Shown here: piece after piece, positions 21,931-34,790 of the stretch
Layout: each line of letters opens with the position of its first letter
Numbering within the stretch: position 1 is the stretch's first letter
Assembly: GCF_000350225.1 (NCBI RefSeq)
Contig: NW_005179000.1
Location: forward strand, 132,351-196,350
Reading direction: 5' to 3'
Length of the DNA: 64,000 nucleotides
DNA from: Chondrus crispus
Lineage: Eukaryota > Rhodophyta > Florideophyceae > Gigartinales > Gigartinaceae
Position numbers and translations under genes: made by a program
The notes under the pieces: generated by a model
What the model was told of the DNA's origin: nothing
The model's input: the letters and a program-made list of their open reading frames with translations, nothing else
The model's database searches: none

Positions 21931-23413
21931 CCCCGCACCGGACATCCAGTTATGGTCTACGCCGAGCGGCGTAGGGGTCGAGAACTAATCGCTCGGCCCC
22001 GACCTTCCGATTTTCTGGTTACCGGATACCTTCTCCGTTGACACACGGAAGGGCCGTCCGCTGACTCCCTGGTGTCCCTTCGACCTCCCGGTCGACTCAT
22101 AAACGGCTAATTTACAGTTGTGTAGGACCCATTTTCGCCCATAGCTTACCCCCAACCAAGCAGCGGCTCATGTCATGGCACTTCCGAACCGCATTCCACG
22201 TTAACCAAGAAGGAACTCCCTTATTCGGGTGAAGCAAACCCGAGACCTGCAGCTTTGCGCTGTGGATTTCCCGACAGTGGGCAATGACCACGTGTTCTTT
22301 GCCCACTCTCGACTCTCGGTGGAGTATGACCCGCTCCATTTCGGGTTGTTTGACCCCCCGTTGCCCGAGCATCTCCTATCCGGGGTGGCCTCCGTCTTTC
22401 CCGCGATCATTGCAAATTGTGCGCGCGACACTACTGACGCCTCACTGCGCCGACTAAACCGCGGGGGTGCCCCCGTCGCAGGTTGCTGAAACCCCAGATC
22501 TCCAAGCCTCACGCCGTGTGCTCCTTAGACTCGGCACAGTATCCATACCAATTGGGAGGCGTTTTCGGTGGGAAAGCCGGGTAGGGCCAACCCTCGGCCG
22601 TTGAGCCATCCCTCTGCCCGCCGAATGGGCTTTCACCACCGTTACACTCGTATCTTTCGTGTCATTCACGTCCCGTCGCCTGCAGGGTCCCTCAGTCCGG
22701 CTTCGTATGATATTCGAGACAAAGGTGAGACTCCGTCGGCTTGACAGCCGTGAACGAGTAGCTCCGTCCCTCGCTTGACCGCTCCCGGCAGCGAATCATC
22801 TCGCGGTAGCGCGTCGTGTCCCGTCCCGGACCATCCCCATCCCGACGAGACGCGCCTGACAGAGTGTGCGATCGACTATCTAGACAACCCTTCCGCCTGC
22901 GCCAGTCCCTCATCGCCGCTCCCAGCCAGTGACCTCCGCTCGCTGCTCCGCTCGCCACGAAGAGCCCGTGTAAAGCGATCGATATCAGAAAAAACCCGTT
23001 TCACGTCTGCCGTGCCTAAATTTGGTTCAGCAATGCGTGGTCCAGAAATGCGTGACATGCAACAGATTGAAGACAGAACCGACAATATCAAATGCTTTCA
23101 TCCACGGAATGCACTATCCAATATCCAAATGCATCCGCACAAGAAATGCAAGCTCCCCCAAATCGATCCCCATAGCAACAAATAATTTTGCAACCAAATA
23201 CTCTAGCGATAGAACACTCATCTCTACGCCGAAGTCAGCACAAAACGGACAGGAGACCTGAAGAGACACGATACAGCCAGGTACCAACCGATTCAATAAA
23301 AATCTTTGAGTGACCTGCGCTCCGAAAACCCCTGAGTGGTCCCATCTCTGTATTCTGTAACATCTCTTCTCTTTTGCCTACATGCACGTTACGCGTTAAC
23401 ACGGGGTGCCCCT
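21931..23413. other. A3 internal region, no gene seen
   Basis: Corresponds in position to the tandem array of A1 but has no such repeat. An open frame near 22229-22489 (+) reads protein-like (DPLHFGLFDPPLPEHLL) but I cannot match it to anything. The right part (about 22980-23400) is AT-rich with no coding signal. Confidence 0.4.
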
Positions 23414-25100
23414 TTATGTGGATGAACACCTGCTATGACCCCGACTATTTAGAGTCGGCAATGTCTCCTCTACCCCCGCCGCCGGCGCAACCGGCGAATT
23501 TGAAGGAACAGACCCACCTTCGAAGTCGAGAGGATCTCCCTCTGCCTCGGTAGCTACAGGAGTCCCCACCACTATCGTTGCGAACTCTACACCCGCATCC
23601 TCCACTTTCATCGGGGTGTCCGTCACGGACGAGGAAGAACCCCCGTCCGGCGACGCCTTAAGGCGCTTTACATCCGCCACAAAAGCGTTGCTTACTAACG
23701 TCTGCTATTCGTCCTCCGAGACGCCCAACTCGGCAAACAATTTAAACCGTGCCGTCACCGCTCCGCCCGTTAACGTCGGGCCGTGGTGCTGTAATTCCAC
23801 GAGGCCTTCCCCGACCACAAGAGCCTTCGCCGGTACCGACTCACCCTGATTCCCTCCCGAGCCAATACCGCCTTCGGGGGCGTGCGGCTCAACGTTGGCC
23901 GTGGTCACAAGTTTGGCACACCCCTGCATAAGCGCCGGATGCAGACTTGTGAAAGTCGCCGGGTCGAATCAGATCCGATTTCCGGACCCCGGACCCCCGG
24001 CATCCTCACGCTTCCCCGGCGAAACATTCGAGCGGTCCGTACGGCCGTAATGATGCCCTTCCCCGTACGGCACGCACGGCCAATCCACTTTGTTGTGGGC
24101 CTCCAACAGCTTTCTCAGCGGAGCGGACACCCAAGGTCCACCAAAAACCACATCCAAGTTCAACTTGCGGAACCATTGAAATATCATTGTCGGTAACCCA
24201 TATAGTCGCCCATCTAGGGACGACCATATGAACCGTTTCTCAAAAATACCCATTCAATCGCTAATAAAAATCATCCAGAGAGGCGAATGCGGCGAGTCGT
24301 TCAGACTCCAGCGGAAATACTCCAAACAAGGTGGAATTTCGGCAACGAAGTCTGCAAGGTCCCGTATTGGGAGAACCAATGCGGTATATGTAGATATCGC
24401 TCATATCGGGAACGTGGTGGAAAGGTCGTCGCTTTGATCCACTCATACGCCACGAAGACCCCAACGGCATTTCTCATCCGACGCTCAAACTTCAGCTTGT
24501 CGTAATACTCTGCGTTGCCCTCCCGTTCCACATACCCCTCAAACCGCGGAGGAAGAATTGGCTTGTACCATGCTAGATGCTCAACCGCCGGTTCTTCGAC
24601 ACGCTCCGGTAAGTTGTCCAACACACGCTTCAAATTGGCTGCGTATCACCGGCCCCCCTCCGTGCAGTACGCCTATGTGTCGAAATCCCACTCGACGGAG
24701 ATCGGGCGGTTACACGGCGTCCTTGCGAGTCGACGCACCAACGCCGCCATATTATTCTGGCGTCGACCACGCCTCTCGCGGCGATACTTGGGCCACACGT
24801 GTTCCTCGTACACCGCGAAGCTGAAGGGAAAGTCACGAGACTATGAAGCTCGTAAGCTGAGACCTCCGGGAAGAGCCCCTGTCACGTCGTCGTATGCTCC
24901 GGTCATGTGGCTGTCCCGTAAGCCCGCGGCACTCAGAAATGGTGCAAGTTCAAACACCAGCGGGCGTCCACCATACCGTTTCCGCGCAACTCCCGGGGCG
25001 TCGGCCATCCACTCAAGCTCTCACCTCCCGTCTCTCCCGGTTGACCATACTGGTTGTACAACCCTTCCATCGCACGTCGCCACGTCAACCGAGCACCTCT
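23414..25100 (-). pseudogene. Opposite-strand ORF of A3 (unknown protein)
   Basis: Counterpart of the ORF at 5482-7317. On the minus strand DKLKFERRMRNAVGVFVAYEW (about 24510-24440) matches the A1 block. FQWFRKLNLDVV, KVDWPCVPYGEGHHY and LVSNAFVADVKRL follow in the same order. From 24253 to 23414 it is one frame with stops at 23966-23968 and 23702-23704. Confidence 0.65.
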
Positions 25101-25442
25101 TTGCTTTCAAAAGCGTTTTTCTCGCCACCGTGGCGCAGCGTCAGGGAAACCAAAAAGGGGGGAGTATGGGAAAGAAGGGGGCACGAGGGACCCAAAGAGG
25201 GTAAGGAAAATGGAAATCGGGCACGACGAAGACGCTTCCGGACTTGACCGGCTTCGAAATTCAAGCTCGCGAAAAAGAAAAGGTGGCGAACTGGCCGGTT
25301 TCTCGTTGCTCGCCGGTCGACCTCCCTGAAGAAGACCTCCCTCTCCCTCTCTTTGTCGCTACCTAAGCGCCGCCAGCTCATTTGGCGGTCATTTCTACCC
25401 TTCATGCTCGCAGGGACGCGTGTCCTTCTAACAAGGGCGATA

Positions 25443-26103
25443 TGAAGTGCAATGTACATTATGAAGGGACAGCTGTCCCTACCCCTCCAAATCGCTCCTC
25501 CCTTACCAACGTGTATCACGGGTACGCGTGGCATTTCCTGTCTACCCGACGGTCTTCATAGGTGGCCACGAATCACTCGTCGCCGGGTGGGGTGAGTAGG
25601 GACCTACCTGGTCTCATTGGGGCTACCACCGTTATTCCTAGTTATTCCTATATTTTAGCTCTCGCCATTACGGCGACGGGGACTATCCTGTATAGTCAAC
25701 CTGACACTCAAACGCAAATAGGCACAAATCCTCGGGTCTTTACATTGGTTTTCTGCATTCTAGGGAGTAGCCTTGACTGGGGTCTGGGACGTCCACACCG
25801 ACAGAGCTATCTGCCCCCCAGAATCCCCACCACTTTCTCCGCGTGCTACTCGCTACCTCTTCGGGCAAGATCTACCACGACCCCTACGTTAGCTATTGTA
25901 GCGCTCCGCTCGCTCTATTTCTTTCCCTTTTCCCCTTTTATTTCCCTCTTTTATCGATGACTATTAACCTCTCTATTTACCCGCGTACGCTGCGTCCGGA
26001 CCCCGGTGCCGGTCACCAATGGGTGGTCTCCAGAATTTTCCCCGCGTTGGAACTCGCGGTGCTCTGCACGGGGTCATGTTACACGTGGCTATACTGCAAG
26101 ACA
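25443..26103 (+). mobile_element. LTR family A, copy 4 (3' LTR of A3)
   Basis: About 661 bp, starting TGAAGTGCAATGTAC and ending ATACTGCAAGACA, colinear over its whole length with other A LTRs. It includes a perfect GGGACAGCTGTCCC palindrome near 25474 and the CCGGACCCCGGTGCCGGT block near 25997. It lies beyond the opposite-strand ORF in the orientation of A3 pol, as expected for the 3' LTR. No target duplication is visible. It abuts a pogo-like transposase. Confidence 0.7.
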
Positions 26104-26299
26104 GAGGATCCCGAGAGATCCGTCGCGCCGACATCAGAGATCTCGCACGTATAACGATGATGCCTGCAAAATTCTGCAGCCGGTGTGCACGGCTCCCCTC
26201 GTTCGTTTTAATTCTTCAGAGCGTGGTTTTGAATTCCAGCATCCGCCAAGAGGAGTCACCTCTCACATATCTGCTTTGCAATTTCGTTATGGCAATTCG

Positions 26300-27180
26300 T
26301 GAGAAGAATGAGGGCGTGAACTGCTCGATCTTCAATCTTGGTCTTATAAGTTTCTGCAATACGTGAAAGATTTGACTGCACACTGCCGCAAGATACTGTT
26401 GGTTTGCGATGGTTATCGTTCGCACCTCTCGCTGGATGCATTGGATCTTTTCGCGAGCCATGGTTTCATTATCAATGCGCTCCCCGCACATACATCTGGT
26501 TAATCACAACCGTGTGATGTTGTTTGGATCTTCCAAGCATTATCGGGATGCTGCTCTTTGCGATTGCGTGCTCGCCCGCCCGGACCACACTTTCGACCTC
26601 TGTGACTTTTGCAAAGTCCTCGAGATCGGTTACAATGTTACCAAAACTCCGCAGAATACACAGTCAAGCTTTCGTAGGGCCGGCCTATGGCCCACTGACC
26701 TCACACATATTCTGGGGGCGCCTCTTCCTGCCACAGCAGAACGACTGCTCCCATACGCGGCGCAGCTGAGCTGGAGGCACAACGTTTAACTTGCTACAGG
26801 AGGTGAGAAGTACAGTACTCGGAAGCGACACAGTTTTGACTACGAGTGGTTATGTGGACACTACGAATGGCGTTGTTGGTACAGCTCATTAAGCACTGGA
26901 AATTCGGCGGGGGGAGGAGGAACTGATCGCAAGGAAGCTACGTGCAAAGGCTGTTAAGGCGCTCAAAGATGCACTGGCGATAGAGATAAAAACCCCAAGC
27001 GAGAAAGCTCCCGAGTGAAAAGACACGACAGAGGAAAAAGGAGACGAGGATTCTGGAAAGAGCGGCGCTGGCGCGATCGGAGATGGCGTAGAACTAAATT
27101 GTTCCCTTCTCGGTCAGCGGCTTGTGGCGAAGATTAGGAAGTTACATGCTACGCCGCTTTTTATTGAATGGGAGGGTCAT
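26300..27180 (+). pseudogene. pogo-like DDE_1 transposase, copy 1 (C-terminal part)
   Basis: C-terminal two-thirds of a Tc1/mariner-superfamily transposase of the CENP-B/pogo branch. SYKFLQYVKDLTAH is followed by the motif ILLVCDGYRSHLSLDAL, carrying the catalytic Asp. FASHGFIINALPAHTSG follows, then a stop and SQPCDVV, then a +1 shift. FRRAGLWPTDL is the helical segment typical of the family. After about 26780 a Lys/Glu-rich helix (ELIARKLRAKAVKALKDA) matches the usual C-terminal coil. The N-terminal HTH is missing, cut off near the A3 LTR. Confidence 0.75.
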
Positions 27181-27479
27181 CGGTGAGGTCGAGGATGAGC
27201 AAGCGGAGTGGCGTGGACGTGGTCTCACGTTTCATACCGCTTCTGAATATAGGTACAATACTACTTTGCGTCCGATCAGTGTGGTGTTTTGCCCATCGCA
27301 GCAACCTCTTGCGGCTTGAACTGTTTAACGACTTATCAAGCAGTGCGAGGTGCACGTGCCTCGGTTTTTAGATATATCATTGGCTGCGCTGAACGGCGTG
27401 TATTTACTGTGAAATCGTCATTCAAGGCCCAGCAGCGGCGTATCTATAAATGCCTTCCGTAAATTTTGTGCAATGATTT

Positions 27480-28045
27480 CGGGTCCCCCTTCAACGCAAA
27501 ACCCGGACAAAACACACTGAATTACAAATTCAATTATGGGTGAAACCCATTGCGGTGCGTGAAAGACTTGGGGAAAGTCTAATGAAAGCCCTTGAGTTCG
27601 GCGTCGAGACCGGTGTTGTCCATTTGGGTCGTTGTGATCTGGTCCTGACCACATCAGAATCAAATACAGAAACTTGGGTTGGACCGGCTGGCGACGACGC
27701 GGGCGGCAACCGTTGGAAACGGCGGGGGTGCGCCAGCCTGCCAGAGACTTTTGGCCGTTCCAAGCTACACTTATTGTGATAGAATCGTCGAATATAGTCC
27801 CGAAAATATCAGACATCTTGGTTCAGTCAATAAAAGATGTGTCAACGCATGAAAACAGGGTTGTAGACAAGCCCGAGATGTCTCACAACGGCTCCAATCC
27901 GCCGCCTTTCGGCGTAAACATCCAATATGACAACGAAAAAAGTGCTGCGCTACGCTGCGAACCTCATTCCTTCACACTTTTCAATTTGCTGAAGTATGCC
28001 GCTCGTTTTCTTGTTATTGATGCTATAGAAACACGGCTTTATTGA
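27480..28045 (+). repeat. MULE left terminal inverted repeat
   Basis: Pairs with 29955-30665. Conserved blocks: GGGTGAAACCCATTG, AAGATGTGTCAACGCA, AATATAGTCCC, and GAACCTCATT followed by TTTTC. The outer boundary is uncertain by about 60 bp. Confidence 0.7.
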
Positions 28046-28050
28046 TTGTG

Positions 28051-29782
28051 TCATACCAGAGCACCAGCAACACGCTGGCACGTGCAGACGTTGATTCTCC
28101 TTGGGTCATATCTAGAGCATTGCGTGACGCTGGCAGAAGAAGACTTAAGGCTACTAATGCGCCTACGCATGCTCGGGTGACCACGTTTACGACGAATAGC
28201 CAACGAGAGACGCTGATCAGTAGGAGCATCTGACTCAAATGGCGAACTAGGGCATGGGATGGTACACGCAGGGACGCCATCACACTGCAGCGTGTACCAG
28301 AAAGATGAATAATATCGCCCCAAGTATACTTCGATGTTTTGTTCGCCCCGCAGGAAGAAGTGGGCTGCATGCGCGCATGCGAATGTTTTACTTTCTACTC
28401 CCAACAAGTGTAAGACTTACTGTGCAGGTTGACTTGTTATGACAAAATTGGATTACGCTCGGAGAGCCCCCGAGTCTCCTTTCGCTCAACATCAAGGAAG
28501 ATCACCGGTTGGTGGAGCGATGAGGCTTTCGACTAAACGGTTTCTAGACGAGATTTGACGCACGGAAAGAGCAAGTCGCTGCTGTCTCTGCGCGTCCTTT
28601 GTGCGTGTCATGCCTGAATATGGCGAGACTGATCCGGGTCAATGGCACGTAGAAAAGCGCCTCCAATTGGGGCCAGACGGCCAGAAACGTTTTGCCCTGT
28701 TCAGAGATTCGACATCTTGGGTTGTAAATCGCCCATACAGGCCGCCCCTCAGAAGCAGGTACTGCTCCAAACCGGGGACCTTGAAAATGTAGTCTTTGCC
28801 TTTTGCTGTGCATCTTGATCTTGCAGGTGCAAGCTGCCCAGTTGTCCATGATTGTACTGTCGCAGCAAAGGCCTTCTCACTAGTCGCATCCGCGCGCCTT
28901 CATATGTTCCCTTGGCAGTACAATCTGCAGAAGAACCGTTTTAATTGATGAATAACCGCTGCAATGGCGGCTCGCCCGCCCTTGTCCTGGTCCGTGATAA
29001 TACGAAATTGCTCACCGTCAAAATCAAGGTGTTTTTCACAAACAACAACAAAAAACCCCAGATGGTTTCCTTTTCCTTATCCGCAATCAGCATCAACGCC
29101 ATTAGCACTTGAAGATGAGAAACATCGGACCCATATAACGAAAAAGAGTGCCTTTACTTACATAAGAGCAATGTGCGGCATCAGCAGTGAAAACTGGAAC
29201 CACTTTGAAACCACTTTCTACTGCAGTGCTTGGAACATCAAGCACGGGATATAATAAAGAAGCGTCACTTGGGACGTTACTGCTGAGAGACTCCTGAAAG
29301 GATATTTCGTCAAACGGTACTGTAGAGTTCGTCTTGTGATGTTATTCACGAGCATTGTGCATCGTGATATCCAGCATCTCCTGCAGTCTTTTTGTAACCA
29401 CTTTCTCCTTGTGACCCAAACTATTCAAGGCTTTAATGTAGTGAGGTAGCCGAGAGACGATATTGTAGTTGTCGGTTGTTACGCGAACGAACGCAGCTTC
29501 CTGTACACGCTTCAGGAAGGAAGGAGAAGCGTCACCCCGAAGCAAAGAACGAAAAGCAGCCCGAATATCCTGACCTGACAAAGCAAGCCCCTCCATATAT
29601 CGCCGAATGAAGAGATTTGAGAGCATTTCCGGAAAGTACGCAGTTCGTCCATATCTGCGATTCACGTTATTGTTAGGATTTTTGACAGGAAGTTCCGTGC
29701 CCTTGCCCTCCCCGTCTCCGAGCTCTGATACCGCCAACACTTCAACATTATCACCGAGAGAATGCAGAGCAGTCGTCCGCAA
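28051..29782 (-). pseudogene. MULE transposase
   Basis: Cuts and joins the TIR ends. On the minus strand an N-terminal block of 146 residues (29782-29342, ending LGHKEKVVTKRLQEML) is uninterrupted. The MULE domain follows: FTADAAHCSYVSKGTLF (first Asp), KETIWGFF, EQFRIITDQDKGGRAAI (second Asp) and LYGRFTTQDVESLNRAKRF (motif before the Glu). A SWIM-like zinc region and SPFESDAPTDQRLSLAIRRK come last, with the remains of a zinc knuckle (TQCSRYDPRRINVCTC, where CSRC..GHN..TC would be usual). At least four frameshifts and stops break it, so it is dead. Confidence 0.75.
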
Positions 29783-29954
29783 CCGCCTGCAGACGCGTGA
29801 ATGTACCCCAAGGGGACGGCATTTCCTGCGAATTTAAGGACAGTCAGGCTCACGTATGCCAGACTCTGCGCGATATCCAGTTCAATCAGCACCGGTGCAT
29901 TGCACATGAAGATGCCACGTATTCATGGTATGAGGTACAAGCGCCTCGTCGTGC

Positions 29955-30665
29955 CATGTTAACATAGCGTCAATGACAAGGAGGCGAATGTTATACTTTC
30001 GAGCAAATTTGGAAAAGTATGAAGTAATGAGGTTCACGGGGATGCGCAACGCTTTTATCGTTGTCATATGGGGTGTTTTCATGGAAAGGGGCCGATTGGA
30101 CCCCTTGTGGGGGGTCCGGGCTTGGTCTACAACCCTGCTTTCTTGCGTTGACACATCTTGCATTGACTGAATCTAGATTTCTGATGTTTTTGGGGACTAT
30201 ATTCGACGCGTCTATCATAAACATTTTAGCCGGGAACAGCCAGAAGGCTCTGGAAGGCAGGTGCAAACTCGTCGTCGCCAACACCTGCTACTCGCTTTCA
30301 ACGCGTCGTGTGCGCGCCGTGTCGTCTTGTGTTGGCACGCCCGAAAGTGCACGGCGGTACCGATAAAACGCAAACTGGCGCGTATTGAATTTAATTGGCC
30401 GTGATGTAACAATAATGACAACATTAAAATTATGAACTGCTAACAATGGCTTTGCGACGGCGCATGATTGACTGGTCCCGGGACCGGTCCGGCCGGTCCG
30501 GCCCAGGTCGCTGTAATTTGTGCTTGTGTAGTCCTTACCAGATCACAATCACCCAAATAGAAAACATCTGGCTCAATGTCAAACTCTGCGGCATTTATTA
30601 GACTTTTTCCAAGTCTTTCACGCCCCACAATGGATTTCACCCCTCAATCTTACTTCTAGGGGTCA
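29955..30665 (-). repeat. MULE right terminal inverted repeat
   Basis: Reverse complement of the left TIR, longer because of indels around GGACCGGTCCGGCCGGTCC (about 30481-30500). Inner end near 29955, outer end near 30665. Confidence 0.7.
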
Positions 30666-31400
30666 CACGGGGCTACTTTTACTGTCATTGCGACTTTCAG
30701 CGCCTTTCGTAAGTGGGTATCAAGCGCCCAACATAAACAGCCTCATATCCTTAGTAATTTTCCATATGTTCAATCAAGTGATGACACGATTCAGGCACCT
30801 GTTGCTCGGACAACGGATCGTTTCAGAGAGTTCTGCTTTGGAATTATGGCATTCAGGTCGTTAACAGGCCGCTGTGAAAATGTCATTGTTGGACCTGGAA
30901 CAAGTCCTAAAGGACAGTAACATATGTCTAGGAGTGTGGCAACATTTCAAAGATAGTCAAACCCGGACTATTATCACAAAAATGGTCATAAAACATTTAT
31001 TTCCAGCACGCGTTTGAAGGACGCCACTTCCGCCCGTTACATTCTTCTCCTTCGCTTTGGAAGGGGTTTATGGCCGTCGGTAACTACAGAATTTTGACCG
31101 AGTACCCCGTTAGGGTTTTCATGTGGGGCCGCTTGTTCCTCTGAGAGAGGTACTGTTGCTGTTCTCGAACCTTGAGCACTACGATGCTGAATCACACGAG
31201 CAGAGTACCACAGCAACCAAAAACTCTCTCCATAGCCAGGACGTACTCTGATACACAGACGAACACAGCAGAGTTCACCTGAAAGCGTTAAATGATGACC
31301 AAGATACTCCAGACCTTCTTGTATAGTACCACATCATGCAAAAAACAACGCCGGCGGCTTTTATTTGTATTCATGACGCGCCTCACAAAGACGCAATGTT
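30666..31400. other. Interval, no gene seen
   Basis: AT-richer sequence between the MULE and the piggyBac/YqaJ remnant. No conserved frame or repeat recognised; it may hold the 3' end of the latter. Confidence 0.35.
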
Positions 31401-33462
31401 CTACCACTCGCAGAGTTGAAGAACGAAAGGCGATTTCGGTTTATTTTTGGCCAATAAATGGAGCCTTTGCGAAACAGGTGCTGCCACATAGCAGTCGTTA
31501 CCACCTGGATCTATGTCCAGTAACGCCGCGTCTTTGTCTGATTTGTCAGCAAAAGAAAGAAATTCTCTCGAAGCTTCCAACGAAAAACCAGCCAAAGACT
31601 GACCGCCGTTCAGTGCTTGTCTGCAGCGATCAAGTCCGCCAAATCCGGAATGGATTGCAAGAAGTTCCCGCTTGACTGACATCTTCCAAGAAACAAAAGC
31701 ATTCATCTATAAAGTTCTAAACGTTTGCGGTACAATGTTCCCACTTCAGTGAAGATATGTAAATAATCTATAGATGATCTCAGACCATGTTGTGATGAAA
31801 GTGCTCAATCCAGGGCTGCATATCTGGCTTGAGCTCTTCCATCCACTCCTCTTCTTTTGAAATGAAGGCTTTGAATGCGGTGTTCGAACAATTTTATCGG
31901 CGGGAACGCGCCCACGATTCCTCACAGTTTTGTTCATCTTTGTCTAGAAAAGAAACTGAATATTTGTTAATTTTTCCTTGCGGCGGGAACGCAGGACGGC
32001 TTTATGTGCGAGTCTTCTTGTGCCCAAGACACGAGTGGGGCAGCAATTCTTCATAACTTCTCACGACATTAGACCAATTTTTCTGTAGAGCACGTCATCA
32101 CAACCGTCATGAGAATTCTAGTCTCGGATGCCATCACATGAACAGAAGAGTTTACAGAGAGCACTATCAACTGCTGGGCAATTTGGAACAGGTGATCGTC
32201 TAGCACATACTTCTGACACATTGCATCACCCACGTGGCAAAAGACATCTTCAGCAGTGGCGAGTTCAACTGCCCTTGATAATCTCGAGTTGGCCACACTG
32301 GTTTCTGTTTCTGTTCGAGTTTTAAAAGCATCGCCCGATCAAGGGAGCAGGCCACCAAATTGCATTCTTTTATTCTAAGTATTCCACACTCAAATAGACC
32401 CGCATCGAACGTCTTTTTAGAAATTGCCTCTACCACTGCACACTCGTTTGCTGCTCCTCGGTTCGTAGGTCCTTTTAAGCACATCATGTTGAACAAGCCT
32501 GAAACTAATCTGTCAAAGAGATCGCTTGGTAGAATTCGTGTTCCGAGTTCCTCTTTCCATCCCGAGGCAACGCCTTACACCATTGCTTGTGGATACAATA
32601 TTTGAGGCATTGGTTCTAGTTACTTTAAACTGTTTGAGAATAAACTAGTTAGCGCATTGCAGCCCCATAATGAGAACATCGTACGTACGTCATATTAGTG
32701 ATTCTACCCTTTCTTTGACATCACCAGATTCCGAAACTGCGGCAAATATTCTTCCGACATCTTGGTGTTGTGAGAAAAGATGTGAAACGGATGAAGTATC
32801 AAGAGGTACAGAAACGCATGTGTCTGGTGTACGCTCTGTTGGAGATGGAACGCTGAATAGAACCTCAACACCTTGCTATGATTCTGATCACCATGCTCTC
32901 TGACAGTGGCAGCTGTGACGTGATAGGAATCAAGCTCTCAGTTGGAACGAAGCTTAACTTTTGCTTTGCGAACCAAACTGCGGGACCAGCTGGTGGACCA
33001 TCATTGCTAATAATCCGCTTAGGGCTTTCATTTCCAGCGCTGCTGGCAGCGGAACGGGTAGAACGCAGAATTTGTGGCTGTTTCAGTGGCACCTTCATCC
33101 ACTACCATTCACTTTTACCGTCAACCTGGCTGCCTGTTAGTACGCTAGAATCAGATGGGCCAACTATATGGGCCATGTCGTGATTGGAGTCTCTGTTGGT
33201 TCCCATTTCTGGGACTTATCACACAGTCGCTGTCGCTGCTGACCTCGCTGCTGCTGTCGCTATCATAATCGCAGTGATTAAAGAATGAAAAACCAAAGAC
33301 CGGATAGCACCTTTTCATGTGCTGTGGCATGACAAAAATAGAACTGACACCGTCCTTGACGACCTCCCCCAGCAGTGCATACTTTCCGTAGCCGCAGTCA
33401 GCAGTTATAAGGCATCTCGTCAGTGATTGCTCACCTCGACCTTCTAAAATTCCACCTAGCAA
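31401..33462 (-). pseudogene. piggyBac-like transposase with YqaJ-type nuclease, copy 1
   Basis: Minus-strand remnant, in order: LITADCGYGKYALLG and SSIFVMPQHMKRCYP (33400-33280; transposase strand with the second catalytic Asp). An acidic DSDSSSEVSSDSD run follows, then after about 0.8 kb a YqaJ/lambda-exonuclease-like block, RGAANECAVVEAISKKTF, FECGILRIKECNLVACSLD (32470-32360). A tail has GGQSLAGFSLEASREFLSF (31640-31560). The same three blocks at the same spacing occur at 47063-49285 (TTDRHYGQLLLLRS, RGTANEKAAFLE, VQSLAGFIHYVPGEIL). Frames shift repeatedly. The assignment to piggyBac rests on the pattern around the Asp and on the N-terminal helix of copy 2. Confidence 0.55.
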
Positions 33463-34790
33463 CTTTCCAACATTTTGAGATTGTTTCTCCCCCTTTGTCG
33501 AAACCTAAGGGCAAGCTCCATGCAAAATAATGCGTCTGTCAATACGTCAGCCTGGAGTCCTTCTCTGTCAGTCTTACAAGCACTAAGCGTTTTGACGTGA
33601 TTGTCTTTAGCCCTGTTTCCGTATAAATCTTATTCTAGAGTATCCATTAGAAAATTTGGTTGAAAGAAGACCTTTAACGAAAAGTCAAAAGCTTCCTTCT
33701 CAAATTTTGATGAAACCGGCGTTAAGTCACGTTGCAACACCCATGTGCTCTAGTCGTCGTTTTCCCTTCTGGTTGCTGAAAACCCCACAATGTTATTACT
33801 GATGAAACGAACCACATCCAGCTTCGGGCCTGTTCTATCAAGTGCTTCAGAGATCTCAATAGATTTCTGAAGACTGAACCCAGTACAGTGAGTCAACATC
33901 AACACAGCTAGGAAACGATGCATTCCGGAAAGATCAACTCTCTACCCCGGCTTTCCCATAGGCACCATTCGTTCGTTCAGCCAACCCATACATTTGTGCA
34001 TCACGTCCATCGTCGCCATGTATGACTGGCCTGACCTTCAGGTGGCTCGCAAACGTTCGCGACCTTCGAGATGGCTGATGGGGGAGAAACAAAGTAGTCT
34101 CGCTCTTTCGGATATAATTGAGTCGAAGAACTCGTTTTTTTGCATATCGTTTTTGCTTTCTTTCTGCGCCACCCGCCATCCACCAGTCGGATCAACAGAG
34201 CTCCGACCGGTAACGCTGGATCCGTTTCTTGTGATACTTGCACGTCCGCGTCCGAACCTTCATCCGCGCGCTCTTTCGCGTGAATAAACTCTACCGCGTC
34301 CCCTCAGATTAAAGGTACTCACTGCCGTTACCACGGGATCAGTTCCGGTCCCAGGGGGCGGGAAAGTTCTCACGGCCTTGGCTGTGTAGAAAGAGCAATT
34401 GCATCCCAATACGTGCTTGCGTTATCATGAAATACACATTGACGAAGACGCTGACGATCCTTCGTGTAACTCGTGTAACCTTGCTTTCAGCTGTCTGATT
34501 CCTGAAATTCAAATTGCAGAGAAATGTGGAAAATAGGTGCAACAAGTTGGTGCAATTTGTAAACTGAATAAATATTATACTTTTTAGGACAGCAGGAGCT
34601 TTGCGCCAATGGAATAGGCTCTTAAAGTCACTCTAGTGATCATAAGCGATTTTCAATAGAAAGTCAGATATTTCATATGATCACTGGAATGATCATATGT
34701 AATACTGGGTATATCAGATTACATCGTAGTGGAAATATCTTTCTGTTGAAACACACAGAAACATGCCGCAAAGATCGGACAAAACAATTT
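33463..34790. other. Upstream part of piggyBac/YqaJ copy 1, weak coding signal
   Basis: Minus-strand open frames at 34243-33934 may be the start of the transposase, but I could not align them with copy 2. The rest (about 34300-34790) is AT-rich without features. Confidence 0.3.

Larger units (their letters stand above)
27480..30665 (-). mobile_element. MULE (Mutator-like element) with long TIRs
   Basis: A transposase on the minus strand lies between two long inverted repeats (27480-28045 and about 29955-30665). They are roughly three-quarters identical by eye, for example CGTGAAAGACTTGG and TTTGGGTSRTTGTGATCTGGT on both sides. Substitutions fall on all codon positions, so the repeats are non-coding TIRs rather than duplicated genes. 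The 8-11 bp target duplication expected of Mutator elements could not be identified, because the outer ends are diverged. Confidence 0.72.

Noticed and set aside
27540-28045. Plus-strand ORFs in 27540-28045 resembling the translation of 30640-29882 (-)
   Set aside because: Similarity extends across all codon positions and the two are in inverted orientation around a MULE transposase, so they are terminal inverted repeats, not genes.
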